Source of the DNA: Planctomycetota bacterium
Lineage (GTDB): Bacteria > Planctomycetota > Planctomycetia > Gemmatales > Gemmataceae
Assembly (NCBI GenBank): GCA_016873095.1
Contig: VGYC01000051.1
Coordinates: forward strand, 1 to 40,463
Length of the DNA stretch: 40,463 nt
Reading direction: 5' to 3'
Of this stretch, positions 17,469 through 25,420 are shown in pieces. Position 1 is the first letter of the stretch; each line of letters opens with the position of its first letter. The notes beneath the pieces were generated by a model. The model did not search any database. It was not told where the DNA came from and saw only the letters and a list, made by a program, of their open reading frames with translations. The position numbers and the translations under genes were made by a program.

Positions 17469-17499
17469 GACGTCAGGATAATCCACCGGGGTACGGAGA

Positions 17500-18450
17500 T
17501 CAGTTCTGGCGTGCGGCAACCCGATCGGCGGCGGCCAGCACCACGCGCGCCAGGCGCTCACGGTCCTCGAGGCTCGTCATCAGAATCGGCGCTGAAACCA
17601 CCTCGATGCCGGCGGGCATGATCGTGGCAGCGTCGGTTTCGTCCACCACGAAGACGTCGAGCAGGTCCGCGTACCGACGGGTGACGGCCTCCGCGCCGGG
17701 TTCGAGCTCCAGTTCGCGCATGATCTTGGCGGTCGGGCCCCTGACGGCCTGGCCGCCGATGACCGGCGAGACGGCGATGACCGGCGCGCGGCATTCGGCG
17801 AGGACCGCCCGAATTGCCGGGATGGCGAGGATCGGCTCGATACTGAGGAACGGATTGGACGGGCAGATGACCACCGCCCGCAGGTCCCTGCTGCCGAGGG
17901 CAGTCAACACCTCCGGATGCGGTCGGGCGGTGTCGGCGCCAAGGTAGGCGAGCTGCCGGACCCTGGGTGCACAACGCAGGCGCACGAAGTAGTCTTGGAA
18001 GTCCAGCCAGCCGGTATCGGTTTCCAGTCGTGTGCGCACGGGATCATCGCTCATCGGCAGAATGCGTGTTGCGATCCCGAGTTTCCGACGGAGTCGATCC
18101 GTTAGCTCCGAAAGCGTTTCGCCCGCCGCCAGCCGCCGCGTCCGCTCAACATGCATGGCGAGGTCAGCGTCCCCCAGCCGGAACCACGTTTCGCCACCCA
18201 GCTGCTCGAGCGCGCTCATGAACGTCCAGGTCTCATCGCGCCGGCCCCACCCCTGTTCGGGATGCGCGAGACCGGCCAGCGTGTAGACCAGCGTGTCGAG
18301 GTCCGGCGAGATGGCGAGTCCCAGGTGGCTGAAGTCGTCGCCGGTGTTGACGATGACCGTAAGCTGCCCTTGGTCGAGCACACGGGCAAGGCCAAGCGCG
18401 AGCTTCGCACCCCCAATGCCGCCCGACAGCGCGACCACCGCAGCCGTCAT
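17500..18450 (-). CDS. cofD: 2-phospho-L-lactate transferase (CofD/FbiA), F420 biosynthesis
   Basis: A 316-residue transferase joining the CofC/FbiD product (guanylyl-activated phospho-acid) to the deazaflavin FO to form F420-0 or a close relative. The N-terminal SGGIGGAKLALG stretch (9-20), NTGDDF, SPDLDTLVYTLAG and the later CPSNPFLSIEPIL and SPVIGGQAVRGP motifs are diagnostic of CofD. Length is usual. The start overlaps the cofE stop by 4 bp (ATGA), so the two are coupled, and gnd follows after 31 bp. Whether the side chain is lactyl, enolpyruvyl or glyceryl is decided upstream by CofC, not visible here. Confidence 0.96.
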   Translation of the reverse strand: MTAAVVALSGGIGGAKLALGLARVLDQGQLTVIVNTGDDFSHLGLAISPDLDTLVYTLAGLAHPEQGWGRRDETWTFMSALEQLGGETWFRLGDADLAMHVERTRRLAAGETLSELTDRLRRKLGIATRILPMSDDPVRTRLETDTGWLDFQDYFVRLRCAPRVRQLAYLGADTARPHPEVLTALGSRDLRAVVICPSNPFLSIEPILAIPAIRAVLAECRAPVIAVSPVIGGQAVRGPTAKIMRELELEPGAEAVTRRYADLLDVFVVDETDAATIMPAGIEVVSAPILMTSLEDRERLARVVLAAADRVAARQN

Positions 18451-19214
18451 CGAAACAGGTCTTCCCCCGCCGGGCGAATCAAGGACCTAGCCGGCAGGCA
18501 CCGATCCTGACGCGGCAGTCCCCGCACGATGACGACGGGTCGCGCCTCGTCGGCCTGACCCATCAGCAGGGAGGCCGCCGCTGCGATCTCATCTGCATAC
18601 CCGATCACCGTCACCTGCAGCTTGCGGCCAAACAGGTCGGGTTGCCCGCGCAAATCGAGCAGCGCAGGGAGTCCGGCGCAGCCGATCGCCACGCCGACCG
18701 TGCCCAACCGCCAGGGCCGGCCAAGGCTGTCGTTGATGACGACGCCAATCCTGCAGCCAAACCTCCGCTGCAGCCCCTCCTGAAGTCGCGCGGCGCTGGC
18801 ATCCGGGTCCCGCGGCAACATCAGTGCAAGCTGCCGGTCGTGCGGACCAGCTACGTTCGACTGGTCCACACCGGCATTCGCCATGACGAAACCGAGGCGG
18901 TGTTCTACGATCAGCACATCCCGTCCGGAACGCACGATGCGCCGCGCATCGGCCAGGATGACCTCGACGAGACGCGGGTCCTTGTTCACTTCGCGCGCCA
19001 GGGTCTCGGCTCGCTGCGAAGGCTCGATGGTCGCGAGATCGACGAACCGGCCTTCCGCTTTCGACACGACCTTCTGCGCGATGACCACGACGTCGTGGTC
19101 CTGCAGCACGAGGCCGGCGGTCGCAATACCCGCAATGATCAGTCCGGTCAGGTCGTCGCCGGGTTGTACCAGCGGAATGCCGGGCACGGCGATCAGCTGC
19201 AGGCTGGCTGTCAC
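18447..19214 (-). CDS. cofE: Coenzyme F420-0:L-glutamate ligase (stand-alone CofE)
   Basis: A 255-residue GTP-dependent ligase that adds gamma-linked glutamates to F420-0. IAQKVVSKAEGR (near 45-56), GFVMANAGVDQSN, VVINDSLGRPWRLGTVGVAIGCAG and the later YADEIAAAASLLMGQ are CofE hallmarks. It starts at GTG, 26 bp after fgd. Unlike mycobacterial FbiB (about 450 residues) it stops after the ligase domain; the FMN-binding nitroreductase-like domain that reduces dehydro-F420-0 is absent. A reductase-free chemistry or a separate reductase gene is therefore implied. Confidence 0.95.
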   Translation of the reverse strand: MTASLQLIAVPGIPLVQPGDDLTGLIIAGIATAGLVLQDHDVVVIAQKVVSKAEGRFVDLATIEPSQRAETLAREVNKDPRLVEVILADARRIVRSGRDVLIVEHRLGFVMANAGVDQSNVAGPHDRQLALMLPRDPDASAARLQEGLQRRFGCRIGVVINDSLGRPWRLGTVGVAIGCAGLPALLDLRGQPDLFGRKLQVTVIGYADEIAAAASLLMGQADEARPVVIVRGLPRQDRCLPARSLIRPAGEDLFR

Positions 19215-19240
19215 TCAGGTTTCACCGGCGGCAGCCCCGT

Positions 19241-20245
19241 TTAGCTGAACTCTGCGCGCAATCTCGGCAGCACGTGCCCGGCGTACAGGCGTATGAAATT
19301 CTCCTGATCCGGTCCAGGGGCATGAAAGACGAGATGACGGAACCCGAGTTCAACGTACGGCCGGATCCGTTCAACATGTACGTCGGGATCCGCAGAGACG
19401 ATCCAGCGCTTTGCCGCACGCTCGACCGGCAGCGCGTCGGCGAGGCGCTCCATCTCCAGCGGATCCTCGACGGACATTTTATCTTCAGCCGACAGTCCGA
19501 GCGCCGCCCAAAACCGTGTGTCCTCGAGCGCGCGCCGCGGATCGAGGTCGAATGACACCTTCATCTCGATCATCCGGTCAATGGCATCGGCCGGCCGGCC
19601 GGCCGCCAGCAGGCCCGCCGCCACGTTTGGCAGCAGCGTGTCGCGGTAAAGTTCCGGCGCCTTGCCGCTTGTGCAGATGAAGCCGTCGGCCACCTGCCCC
19701 GCATACATCGAGATCTTCGGCCCGGCGCCGGCGATGTAGATCGGCGGCATGGCTTCGGACCGGTCGTAAATCGTTGCCTTCTCCGTACTGTAGTACTCGC
19801 CCTTGAATGTAACGCGCTCCTCCGACCACAGCAGGCGAATCAGCTTGACCGCCTCGCGTAGCCGCGCAAGGCGCTCCTTGGGCTCAGGCCACTTGATGCC
19901 GGTGGCGGGCACTTCATTCAGCGACTCGCCCGTGCCAACGCCCAGAATTATGCGCCCCGGAAACATCGCCGAGAGCGTTCCGAACGCCTGAGCAACGATC
20001 GACGGGTGATAGCGGAAACTCGGAGTGAGTACGCTCGTGCCAATCGCAATGCGCGAGGTGCGCGCCCCGAGCGCGCCCATCCAGCTGACTGCGAAGGGAG
20101 CATGGCCGCCCGTGTGGCGCCACGGCTGGAAGTGGTCGCTGATGAACACGGAGTCAAATCCCTGTTGCTCCGCGAGCACCGAAAACGCCAGGAGTTGGCC
20201 CGGCCCGAACTGCTCGGCTGACGCCTTGTAGCCAAATTTCAGCAA
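19241..20245 (-). CDS. fgd: F420-dependent glucose-6-phosphate dehydrogenase
   Basis: A 334-residue LLM-fold enzyme that oxidises glucose-6-phosphate to 6-phosphogluconolactone and makes F420H2. It aligns by eye with M. tuberculosis Fgd1 from end to end (SDHFQPWRHTGGHAPF, TSVLTPSFRYHP, GVGTGESLNE, GFICTSGK, FHAPGPDQ). Catalytic residues corresponding to Fgd1 His40, Trp44 and Glu109 are His38, Trp42 and Glu107. The phosphate ligands Lys198, Lys259 and Arg283 correspond to Lys195, Lys256 and Arg280. This is much stronger than a generic LLM assignment. The start is TTG at 20245, overlapping the fbiC stop by 7 bp, so translation is coupled. It sits among cof genes and upstream of gnd and pgl. Confidence 0.95.
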   Translation of the reverse strand: MLKFGYKASAEQFGPGQLLAFSVLAEQQGFDSVFISDHFQPWRHTGGHAPFAVSWMGALGARTSRIAIGTSVLTPSFRYHPSIVAQAFGTLSAMFPGRIILGVGTGESLNEVPATGIKWPEPKERLARLREAVKLIRLLWSEERVTFKGEYYSTEKATIYDRSEAMPPIYIAGAGPKISMYAGQVADGFICTSGKAPELYRDTLLPNVAAGLLAAGRPADAIDRMIEMKVSFDLDPRRALEDTRFWAALGLSAEDKMSVEDPLEMERLADALPVERAAKRWIVSADPDVHVERIRPYVELGFRHLVFHAPGPDQENFIRLYAGHVLPRLRAEFS

Positions 20246-22662
20246 TGTCCCGCTCCCGCGATCCGTGTGCGCCGCTCCAGCGCCATATCGCTCTGCATGA
20301 CAGCTGCCCGTAGCGGCAGCGGGCGTTCATAGAGGGTCGTGCGCTGAACTGCCGGGCGGCCGATGCGGCGCGCGAGACTCCTAATCGCTGCTGCTCCGAA
20401 TTCCTGCCCGTGGACACCGCCGGCGGCCCGAGTGATGGATTCGTTCATGAGAGTGCCGCCAATGTCATTTGCACCGGCTTGGAGGCATAACGCCGCGCCG
20501 TCCGGCCCCATCTTCACCCAGGATGTCTGGATATTGGCAATGAGCGGGTGCAGTGCAAGTCGCGCCACCGCGTGCATGAGCACAGCCTCGCGCAGGGTCG
20601 GGCCCGAGCGCGCACGACCCTTGCGCCAGAGCGGCGCTTCCACGTGCACGAATGGCAGCGGCACGAACTCGGTGAAACCGCCGGTTTCGGCCTGCAGCCC
20701 GCGAATCCGCAGCAGGTGCCTGGCCCAATGCGCTGGTTGATCGACATGCCCGAACATGATGGTGGCAGTCGATCTGAGACCCATGGCATGCGCCGTTCGC
20801 ATCACCTCGAGCCACTCGCTGGTGCTCAACTTGTCTGGGCAAAGGATTGCGCGCACCTCGTCATCGAGGATCTCGGCAGCGGTGCCGGGCAGGGTCGAGA
20901 GGCCTGCCTGCCGGAGGCGGCGCAGGTAATCCGCGAGAGTCAGACCGAGAGTCCGGGCGCCGTGCAGGATCTCCAGCGGCGAGAAAGCATGGACATGCAT
21001 CTGGGGCGCTGCTTCTCTCACCGCAGCAACGATGCCGAGATAGGTGTCGCCGGTAAATCTCGGGTGAATGCCACCCTGCAGGCAAACTTCCGTGGCGCCT
21101 ACCTGCGCGGCCTCAACGGTGCGTCGGGCAATCTCTTCGAGGTCGAGGTCATAAGCCGGGCCACGCAGGCTGCGCGCACCGTAGCCCTTCGAGAATGCGC
21201 AGAAGCCGCAATGATAGGTGCAGATATTCGTGTAATTGATGTTGCGATTGACGACGTAGGTGATGCTGTCACCCACGACCGCCGCTCGCAGACTGTCGGC
21301 CGCGTCTAGGACTGCCCGAAAGTCGCTGCCGTCGGCAGCGAACAGCGTGGTGATCCCGGCTTCCGTCAGTTGCTCCCCGGCCTGTGCCGCCGCGAGCAGC
21401 GGCGCAATCGCCTGCGAAGCGGTTACTGGCGTGCGCTGCGACGGGAGCCGCCCCGTAACCGACGGGGGCAGCGCAGTCGCGGTCCCGGCATGCCAGGCAT
21501 CCGGGCGTGCGAGGCCCCGGCTGTCGGTCAGATGCAGGATGCTGGGCACGAGCGCGGCATCGACCCAGCGCGCCGGCGTACGGGCATGACCCGGGCCAAT
21601 GGCCAGGCGCTCGACGAGTTGCCGGCCGACCGCTGCGGTCTCCTGTTCAAGGTCCACGAGCTGCGGCCAGGGCGCCTCCGGATTGACGTGGTCGGGCGTC
21701 ACCGGGGATACGCCACCCCAATCATTGATGCCCGCCCGGATCAGGGGTTCGAGCTCACCCGAGCGCAGGTTAGGTGGAGCCTGCACCGACAGGCTCTTGC
21801 CGAACAGGAGCCGTGTGACCGCGATCGTCCAGAGCTGCTCCTTGAGCTCTGGCTCCGGCGCATTCTCCATCTTCGTACCGGGCTTGGCCCGGAAGTTCTG
21901 GATGATTATTTCCTGCAAATGACCGAATTCGTCGTGCAGGTCCCGCAGGCACAGCAGCGACTCGATCCGCTCCTTGCGTGTCTCGCCGATTCCGATCAAC
22001 AGCCCGCTCGTGAATGGAATGGCAAGTTCGCCGGCCAGTCGCATGGTTTCGAGCCGGCGTGCCGGCCATTTGTCCGGTGAGCCGAAGTGGGGCCCGCCTC
22101 GCTGCGACAGCCGCTCGGAAGCCGTTTCGAGCATGAGACCCATCGATGCCGACACGGGCCGAAGCCGCTGGAGCGCCATGCGGTCCATGACTCCGGGGTT
22201 GAGGTGCGGCAGCAGTCCGGTCTCACGCAGCACCAGACCTGCCATCTGCTCGAGGTAATCGAGTGTCGTCGTCAGGCCGCGCTCCTCGAGCGCGCGCCGG
22301 GCGATCAGGTAGCGCAGCTCCGGCTGGTCGCCCAGCGTGAACAACGCTTCCTTGCAGCCGGCAGCCTGGCCTGCGCGCGCGATGTCCAGCACGGCCTCCG
22401 GCGACAGGTAGGGACTCGCGAGCAGGCGCGGCGCCTTGGCGAAAGTGCAGTAATGGCAAACGTCGCGGCACAACTGCGTCAGGGGGATGAAGACCTTGCG
22501 CGAATAGGTAACCACCCTGTCGAAGCCTGCCAGGGTAAGCGCCTCGGCTGCCTGCATGAGCGGCTCGAGCGGCGCTTCAATGAGGTTGAACGCCGCCGTC
22601 GAATCCAGCACGCGGCCGCAGGCCGCGTTCTCGATTACCCGCAACGTGTCTGAGTCAGGCAT
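20239..22662 (-). CDS. fbiC: FO synthase (FbiC, fused CofG-CofH radical SAM enzyme)
   Basis: An 807-residue bifunctional radical SAM enzyme that builds the deazaflavin FO from tyrosine and 5-amino-6-ribitylaminouracil. Two complete CX3CX2C clusters are visible: Cys65/69/72 (CRDVCHYC, CofG half) and Cys481/485/488 (CTYHCGFC, CofH half). A low-complexity linker near 380-420 joins the halves. Length is close to actinobacterial FbiC (about 850). Many archaea and cyanobacteria have separate CofG and CofH, so the fusion places this system with the bacterial FbiC lineage. It overlaps cofC by 28 bp and fgd by 7 bp. Confidence 0.97.
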   Translation of the reverse strand: MPDSDTLRVIENAACGRVLDSTAAFNLIEAPLEPLMQAAEALTLAGFDRVVTYSRKVFIPLTQLCRDVCHYCTFAKAPRLLASPYLSPEAVLDIARAGQAAGCKEALFTLGDQPELRYLIARRALEERGLTTTLDYLEQMAGLVLRETGLLPHLNPGVMDRMALQRLRPVSASMGLMLETASERLSQRGGPHFGSPDKWPARRLETMRLAGELAIPFTSGLLIGIGETRKERIESLLCLRDLHDEFGHLQEIIIQNFRAKPGTKMENAPEPELKEQLWTIAVTRLLFGKSLSVQAPPNLRSGELEPLIRAGINDWGGVSPVTPDHVNPEAPWPQLVDLEQETAAVGRQLVERLAIGPGHARTPARWVDAALVPSILHLTDSRGLARPDAWHAGTATALPPSVTGRLPSQRTPVTASQAIAPLLAAAQAGEQLTEAGITTLFAADGSDFRAVLDAADSLRAAVVGDSITYVVNRNINYTNICTYHCGFCAFSKGYGARSLRGPAYDLDLEEIARRTVEAAQVGATEVCLQGGIHPRFTGDTYLGIVAAVREAAPQMHVHAFSPLEILHGARTLGLTLADYLRRLRQAGLSTLPGTAAEILDDEVRAILCPDKLSTSEWLEVMRTAHAMGLRSTATIMFGHVDQPAHWARHLLRIRGLQAETGGFTEFVPLPFVHVEAPLWRKGRARSGPTLREAVLMHAVARLALHPLIANIQTSWVKMGPDGAALCLQAGANDIGGTLMNESITRAAGGVHGQEFGAAAIRSLARRIGRPAVQRTTLYERPLPLRAAVMQSDMALERRTRIAGAGHC

Positions 22663-23312
22663 GGGCCTCCGTCGGCAGCCAGCGGCAGTAACGCATAGGT
22701 CGGGTCCACGCGCACTCGCAGGCGACTCAGGTCCTCGGCCATGTCGAGGTCAAATTCCAGGCCTGGCGCCCGCACAAGTTCCGGCTTCAGACCAAGACGC
22801 ATCGCCTCCTTGAAATGACGCAGGCGGCTACCGGGGCCGAAATGGAATCGAAATGCCGCCGGGGCTGCCAGGTAAAGGCCATTGGTGCTCATTCCCTCGA
22901 TATCGGTCGCCAGCGCAAAGCCCGTACGCCGGCCGCTCTCGACGAGTGCGTCGATATCTGCGGCGGTGATCATCGGCAGATCGGCCGGGAGCACGACGAG
23001 TTCACCCATTCCCCGGTCGACGAGCGTCTGCCGCGCCGTGTCCAGCACCGCGTTGAGGCCATGACCTGAGTCCTCGAGCACGGGAATGTCGGACGGCACC
23101 GTATCGCGCTCGGGGCTGACGACGACGATACGGTCGATCGTCCGCGCAGCCCTGAGTGCCGTGAGCACCCGTTCCAGCATGAGTCGCACGAGCGACAGGC
23201 GCGCCTCGGCCGCGAGCCTGCCCGCGAGACGGCCCTTGCACTCCGCCCGCCGCTTGACGGCAACCAGAGCCCAGCAGGTGTCGGGTGGCGGGTCGGTCAA
23301 GTGGAAGTGCAT
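22635..23312 (-). CDS. cofC: Phospho-acid guanylyltransferase CofC/FbiD, F420 biosynthesis
   Basis: A 225-residue nucleotidyltransferase that activates a three-carbon phospho-acid with GTP for transfer by CofD. VAVKRRAECKGRLAG near the N-terminus, LEDSGHGLNAVLD, VVLPADLPMITAADI and STNGLYLAAPAAFRFHFGPGS are typical CofC motifs. It is the first gene of the operon and overlaps fbiC by 28 bp. The family accepts 2-phospho-L-lactate (archaea), phosphoenolpyruvate (mycobacteria) or 3-phosphoglycerate (Mycetohabitans); the specificity here cannot be read by eye. The ATG at 23312 was preferred over one 30 nt upstream because it gives the usual short N-terminus. Confidence 0.94.
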   Translation of the reverse strand: MHFHLTDPPPDTCWALVAVKRRAECKGRLAGRLAAEARLSLVRLMLERVLTALRAARTIDRIVVVSPERDTVPSDIPVLEDSGHGLNAVLDTARQTLVDRGMGELVVLPADLPMITAADIDALVESGRRTGFALATDIEGMSTNGLYLAAPAAFRFHFGPGSRLRHFKEAMRLGLKPELVRAPGLEFDLDMAEDLSRLRVRVDPTYALLPLAADGGPCLTQTRCG

Positions 23313-23416
23313 CTGGCTTGCCTCACGCGAGCGTCGTAGCAACTATTATGATCACATCGCCGCTCGGCGGTCTCCGGTTTGGCGAATTCACCGGACCTGC
23401 CGCAAGACCGGACGAT
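23313..23416 (-). promoter_or_regulatory. Upstream region of the F420 operon, with two dyads
   Basis: This 104-bp gap precedes cofC and must hold the operon promoter if transcription starts here. TCCGGT-N11-ACCGGA (23373-23395) is a perfect 6-bp dyad and CGCCG-CT-CGGCG (23358-23369) a tight hairpin. On the minus strand CATAAT (23350-23345) could be a -10 box; no strong -35 partner is visible. Both dyads lie upstream of that hexamer, as an activator or repressor site might. Confidence 0.35.
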
Positions 23417-24079
23417 CTACGTCACCCTGTCCGGCAATTCCCCATAGATGATGATCGAGAGCATGCGGATGGGCACTTTGACCAGTTTTTCGGGGCCATG
23501 TGCTATGTCCCCCCGGAAGGTCAGCGAATCGCCGGGACGCAGATGGTAGCTTCGCTGCCCGAGCCGGTAAACGATCTTGCCGCTCAGCACATGAATGAAC
23601 TCGGTTCCCGGGTGTTCGAACCCCGGAAACACCTCGCTCTTGTCGGTGAGCGTCACCAGGAAAGGCTCGAAGACCTTTTGCGGCCCGCGCTGCGCCGCAA
23701 GGAGATGATAGGTATGGCCGCGCTTCGTTCCGCGGCGCACTACCTCAAGACCCTGGCCCGCAGGCACGAGCTGCGCGTCCTCGCCCTCGATGCCGATTTC
23801 CTGCAACAGGTGGGAGGGCCGCACGCCGAGCGCGCCGGCCAGGGACACGATCGTCTCGAGGCTCGGGCTGGTACGCCCGGTTTCAAGGCGGCTCAGCATC
23901 GCAGCGCTGATACCAGCGCGTGTGGCGACGACGGCGAGCGTCAGGCCCAGGCTGTCACGAATGCGCCGGGCCACCCGGCCGAGTTCCGCAGCTGAAGCGA
24001 ACGCGCAGGCCGCGGTACCCGGCATCGGGGCCATGGATTTCGCGAACTTTGGTCTTGCGCGCCGGCCTGCGGTATGCAT
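23417..24079 (-). CDS. XRE-family regulator with C-terminal cupin domain
   Basis: A 220-residue regulator with an N-terminal HTH (about 34-92, GLTLAVVATRAGISAAMLSRLETGRTSPS pattern) and a C-terminal cupin (about 140-213, HPGTEF, VLSGKIVYRLGQR, LRPGDSLTF, AHGPEK). This architecture is common in regulators of amine, polyamine and amino-acid catabolism, where the cupin senses a small ligand. The first 33 residues fall before the HTH; a start at Met16 or Met19 is possible. It is divergent from the mgd operon and a 17-bp palindrome lies between them, so it probably controls methylamine use and itself. It also lies upstream of the F420 operon on the same strand, 104 bp away, so read-through into cofC is possible. 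Confidence 0.92.
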   Translation of the reverse strand: MHTAGRRARPKFAKSMAPMPGTAACAFASAAELGRVARRIRDSLGLTLAVVATRAGISAAMLSRLETGRTSPSLETIVSLAGALGVRPSHLLQEIGIEGEDAQLVPAGQGLEVVRRGTKRGHTYHLLAAQRGPQKVFEPFLVTLTDKSEVFPGFEHPGTEFIHVLSGKIVYRLGQRSYHLRPGDSLTFRGDIAHGPEKLVKVPIRMLSIIIYGELPDRVT

Positions 24080-24092
24080 GACGATTACTATT

Positions 24093-24109
24093 GTTGCATG
24101 TCATGCAAC
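24093..24109. promoter_or_regulatory. Perfect palindromic operator between XRE-cupin and mgd genes
   Basis: GTTGCATG-T-CATGCAAC is an 8-bp perfect inverted repeat with a single central base. It sits 13 bp upstream of the annotated XRE start and 52 bp upstream of the mgdA start. It overlaps a TTGCAT hexamer (24095-24100) that, with TACACA (24117-24122, 16-bp spacer), could form the mgdA promoter. A repressor bound here would block both directions. Compact palindromes of this kind are typical XRE operators; the pairing is inferred from position. Confidence 0.65.
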
Positions 24110-24161
24110 TTGATGCTACACATGCGAGTCCACCGATCCAGTTCCAGGTGATGGATCCGCG

Positions 24162-25418
24162 ATGCCATGGCGTCTCGTCAGGTTCGCACTCTCCTCGGGG
24201 CACCCGGAGCCGCGCATGTTCACGCGGCACGAGCGGCTGAAAAGCGCCTACGACGTCGTCATCATCGGCGCGGGCGGTCACGGCCTGGCAGCCGCCTACT
24301 ACCTCGCCCGTGACCACGGCATGACGGATGTGGCCGTGCTCGACCAGAGCTATATCGGCGGCGGCAACACCGGCCGCAATACGACCATCATCCGCTCCAA
24401 CTATCTGACGCCCGATGGCGTCAAGTTTTACGACGAGAGCGTGCGGCTGTGGCGGGACCTGTCTCAGGACTTCGACCTCAACCTTTTCTACTCGACGCGC
24501 GGACATTTCACGCTTGCTCACACCGACTCGGCCATGCGCACCATGCGCTGGCGCGCAGAGGTGAACAAGCACTTCGGCGTCCAGAGCGAGGCGGTCGATG
24601 CCAAGACGGTCGCCGAGGCGATTCCAATGATGGACCTCAGCTGCGGCGGTCACGGGCCGCCGGTTCTGGGTGCGCTCTATCATGCGCCCGGCGCGATCGC
24701 TCGGCATGACGCCGTGGCCTGGGGTTATGGCCGCGGCGCTGACCGGCGCGGCGTCGAGATTCACCAGGAAACGCAGCTGCTCGGCGTCGAACTCGAGGAC
24801 CATGGATCGGGCCCGGCCGTCGTGGGCGTACGCACCAATCGGGGCCGGATCGCAACCCGCAAGTTGCTGTGCGCGGTTGCCGGATCGACTCCCGGGGTGC
24901 TCGCGATGGTGGGCCTGCGCTCGCCGATCCACATCCATCCGCTCCAGGCGATGGTCTCGGAGCCACTCAAGCCGTGGCTCGATCCCATCATTGTTTCAGG
25001 CTCGCTGCACATTTATGTCAGTCAGTCGGCGCGTGGCGAGCTCGTCATGGGCGCCTCGCTCGATCCCTATGAGCTGCACTCGACGCGTTCGACGCTCGAC
25101 TTCGCGGAGTCCCTGAGCGCCCACCTGCTCGAGTTGTTCCCATTTCTATCGGATGTGAGGATCGTGCGGCAGTGGGCCGGCATGGCCGACATGACGCCCG
25201 ACTTCGCGCCGATCATGGGCAAGACGCCCGTGCAGGGTTTCTATCTCGACTCGGGCTGGGGAACCTGGGGCTTCAAGGCGACCCCGGTGTGCGGAAAGAC
25301 AATGAGCTACACGGTTGCGAATGATCAGGACCACCCGCTGATCCGCGGCTTCGCCTTCGACCGTTTCGCGCACTATGCACTGACCGGCGAGAAAGGCGCC
25401 GCCTCGGTCGGTCATTAG
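24162..25418 (+). CDS. mgdA: N-methylglutamate dehydrogenase beta subunit (SoxB-like)
   Basis: A 418-residue FAD-dependent oxidoreductase of the DAO/sarcosine oxidase beta type. The FAD-binding GAGGHG lies at 36-41, GNTGRNTTIIRSNY follows near 67, and the C-terminal GWGTWGFKATPVCGK is characteristic. As part of a heterotetramer it oxidises the N-methyl group of N-methylglutamate, giving glutamate and a formaldehyde-level C1 unit. Sequence alone would allow heterotetrameric sarcosine oxidase; the following gmaS and mgsABC genes make NMG dehydrogenase the better call. Start at 24162 is likely; a second in-frame ATG is at 24216. First gene of an eight-gene operon. Confidence 0.88.
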   Translation: MPWRLVRFALSSGHPEPRMFTRHERLKSAYDVVIIGAGGHGLAAAYYLARDHGMTDVAVLDQSYIGGGNTGRNTTIIRSNYLTPDGVKFYDESVRLWRDLSQDFDLNLFYSTRGHFTLAHTDSAMRTMRWRAEVNKHFGVQSEAVDAKTVAEAIPMMDLSCGGHGPPVLGALYHAPGAIARHDAVAWGYGRGADRRGVEIHQETQLLGVELEDHGSGPAVVGVRTNRGRIATRKLLCAVAGSTPGVLAMVGLRSPIHIHPLQAMVSEPLKPWLDPIIVSGSLHIYVSQSARGELVMGASLDPYELHSTRSTLDFAESLSAHLLELFPFLSDVRIVRQWAGMADMTPDFAPIMGKTPVQGFYLDSGWGTWGFKATPVCGKTMSYTVANDQDHPLIRGFAFDRFAHYALTGEKGAASVGH

Positions 25419-25420
25419 CC

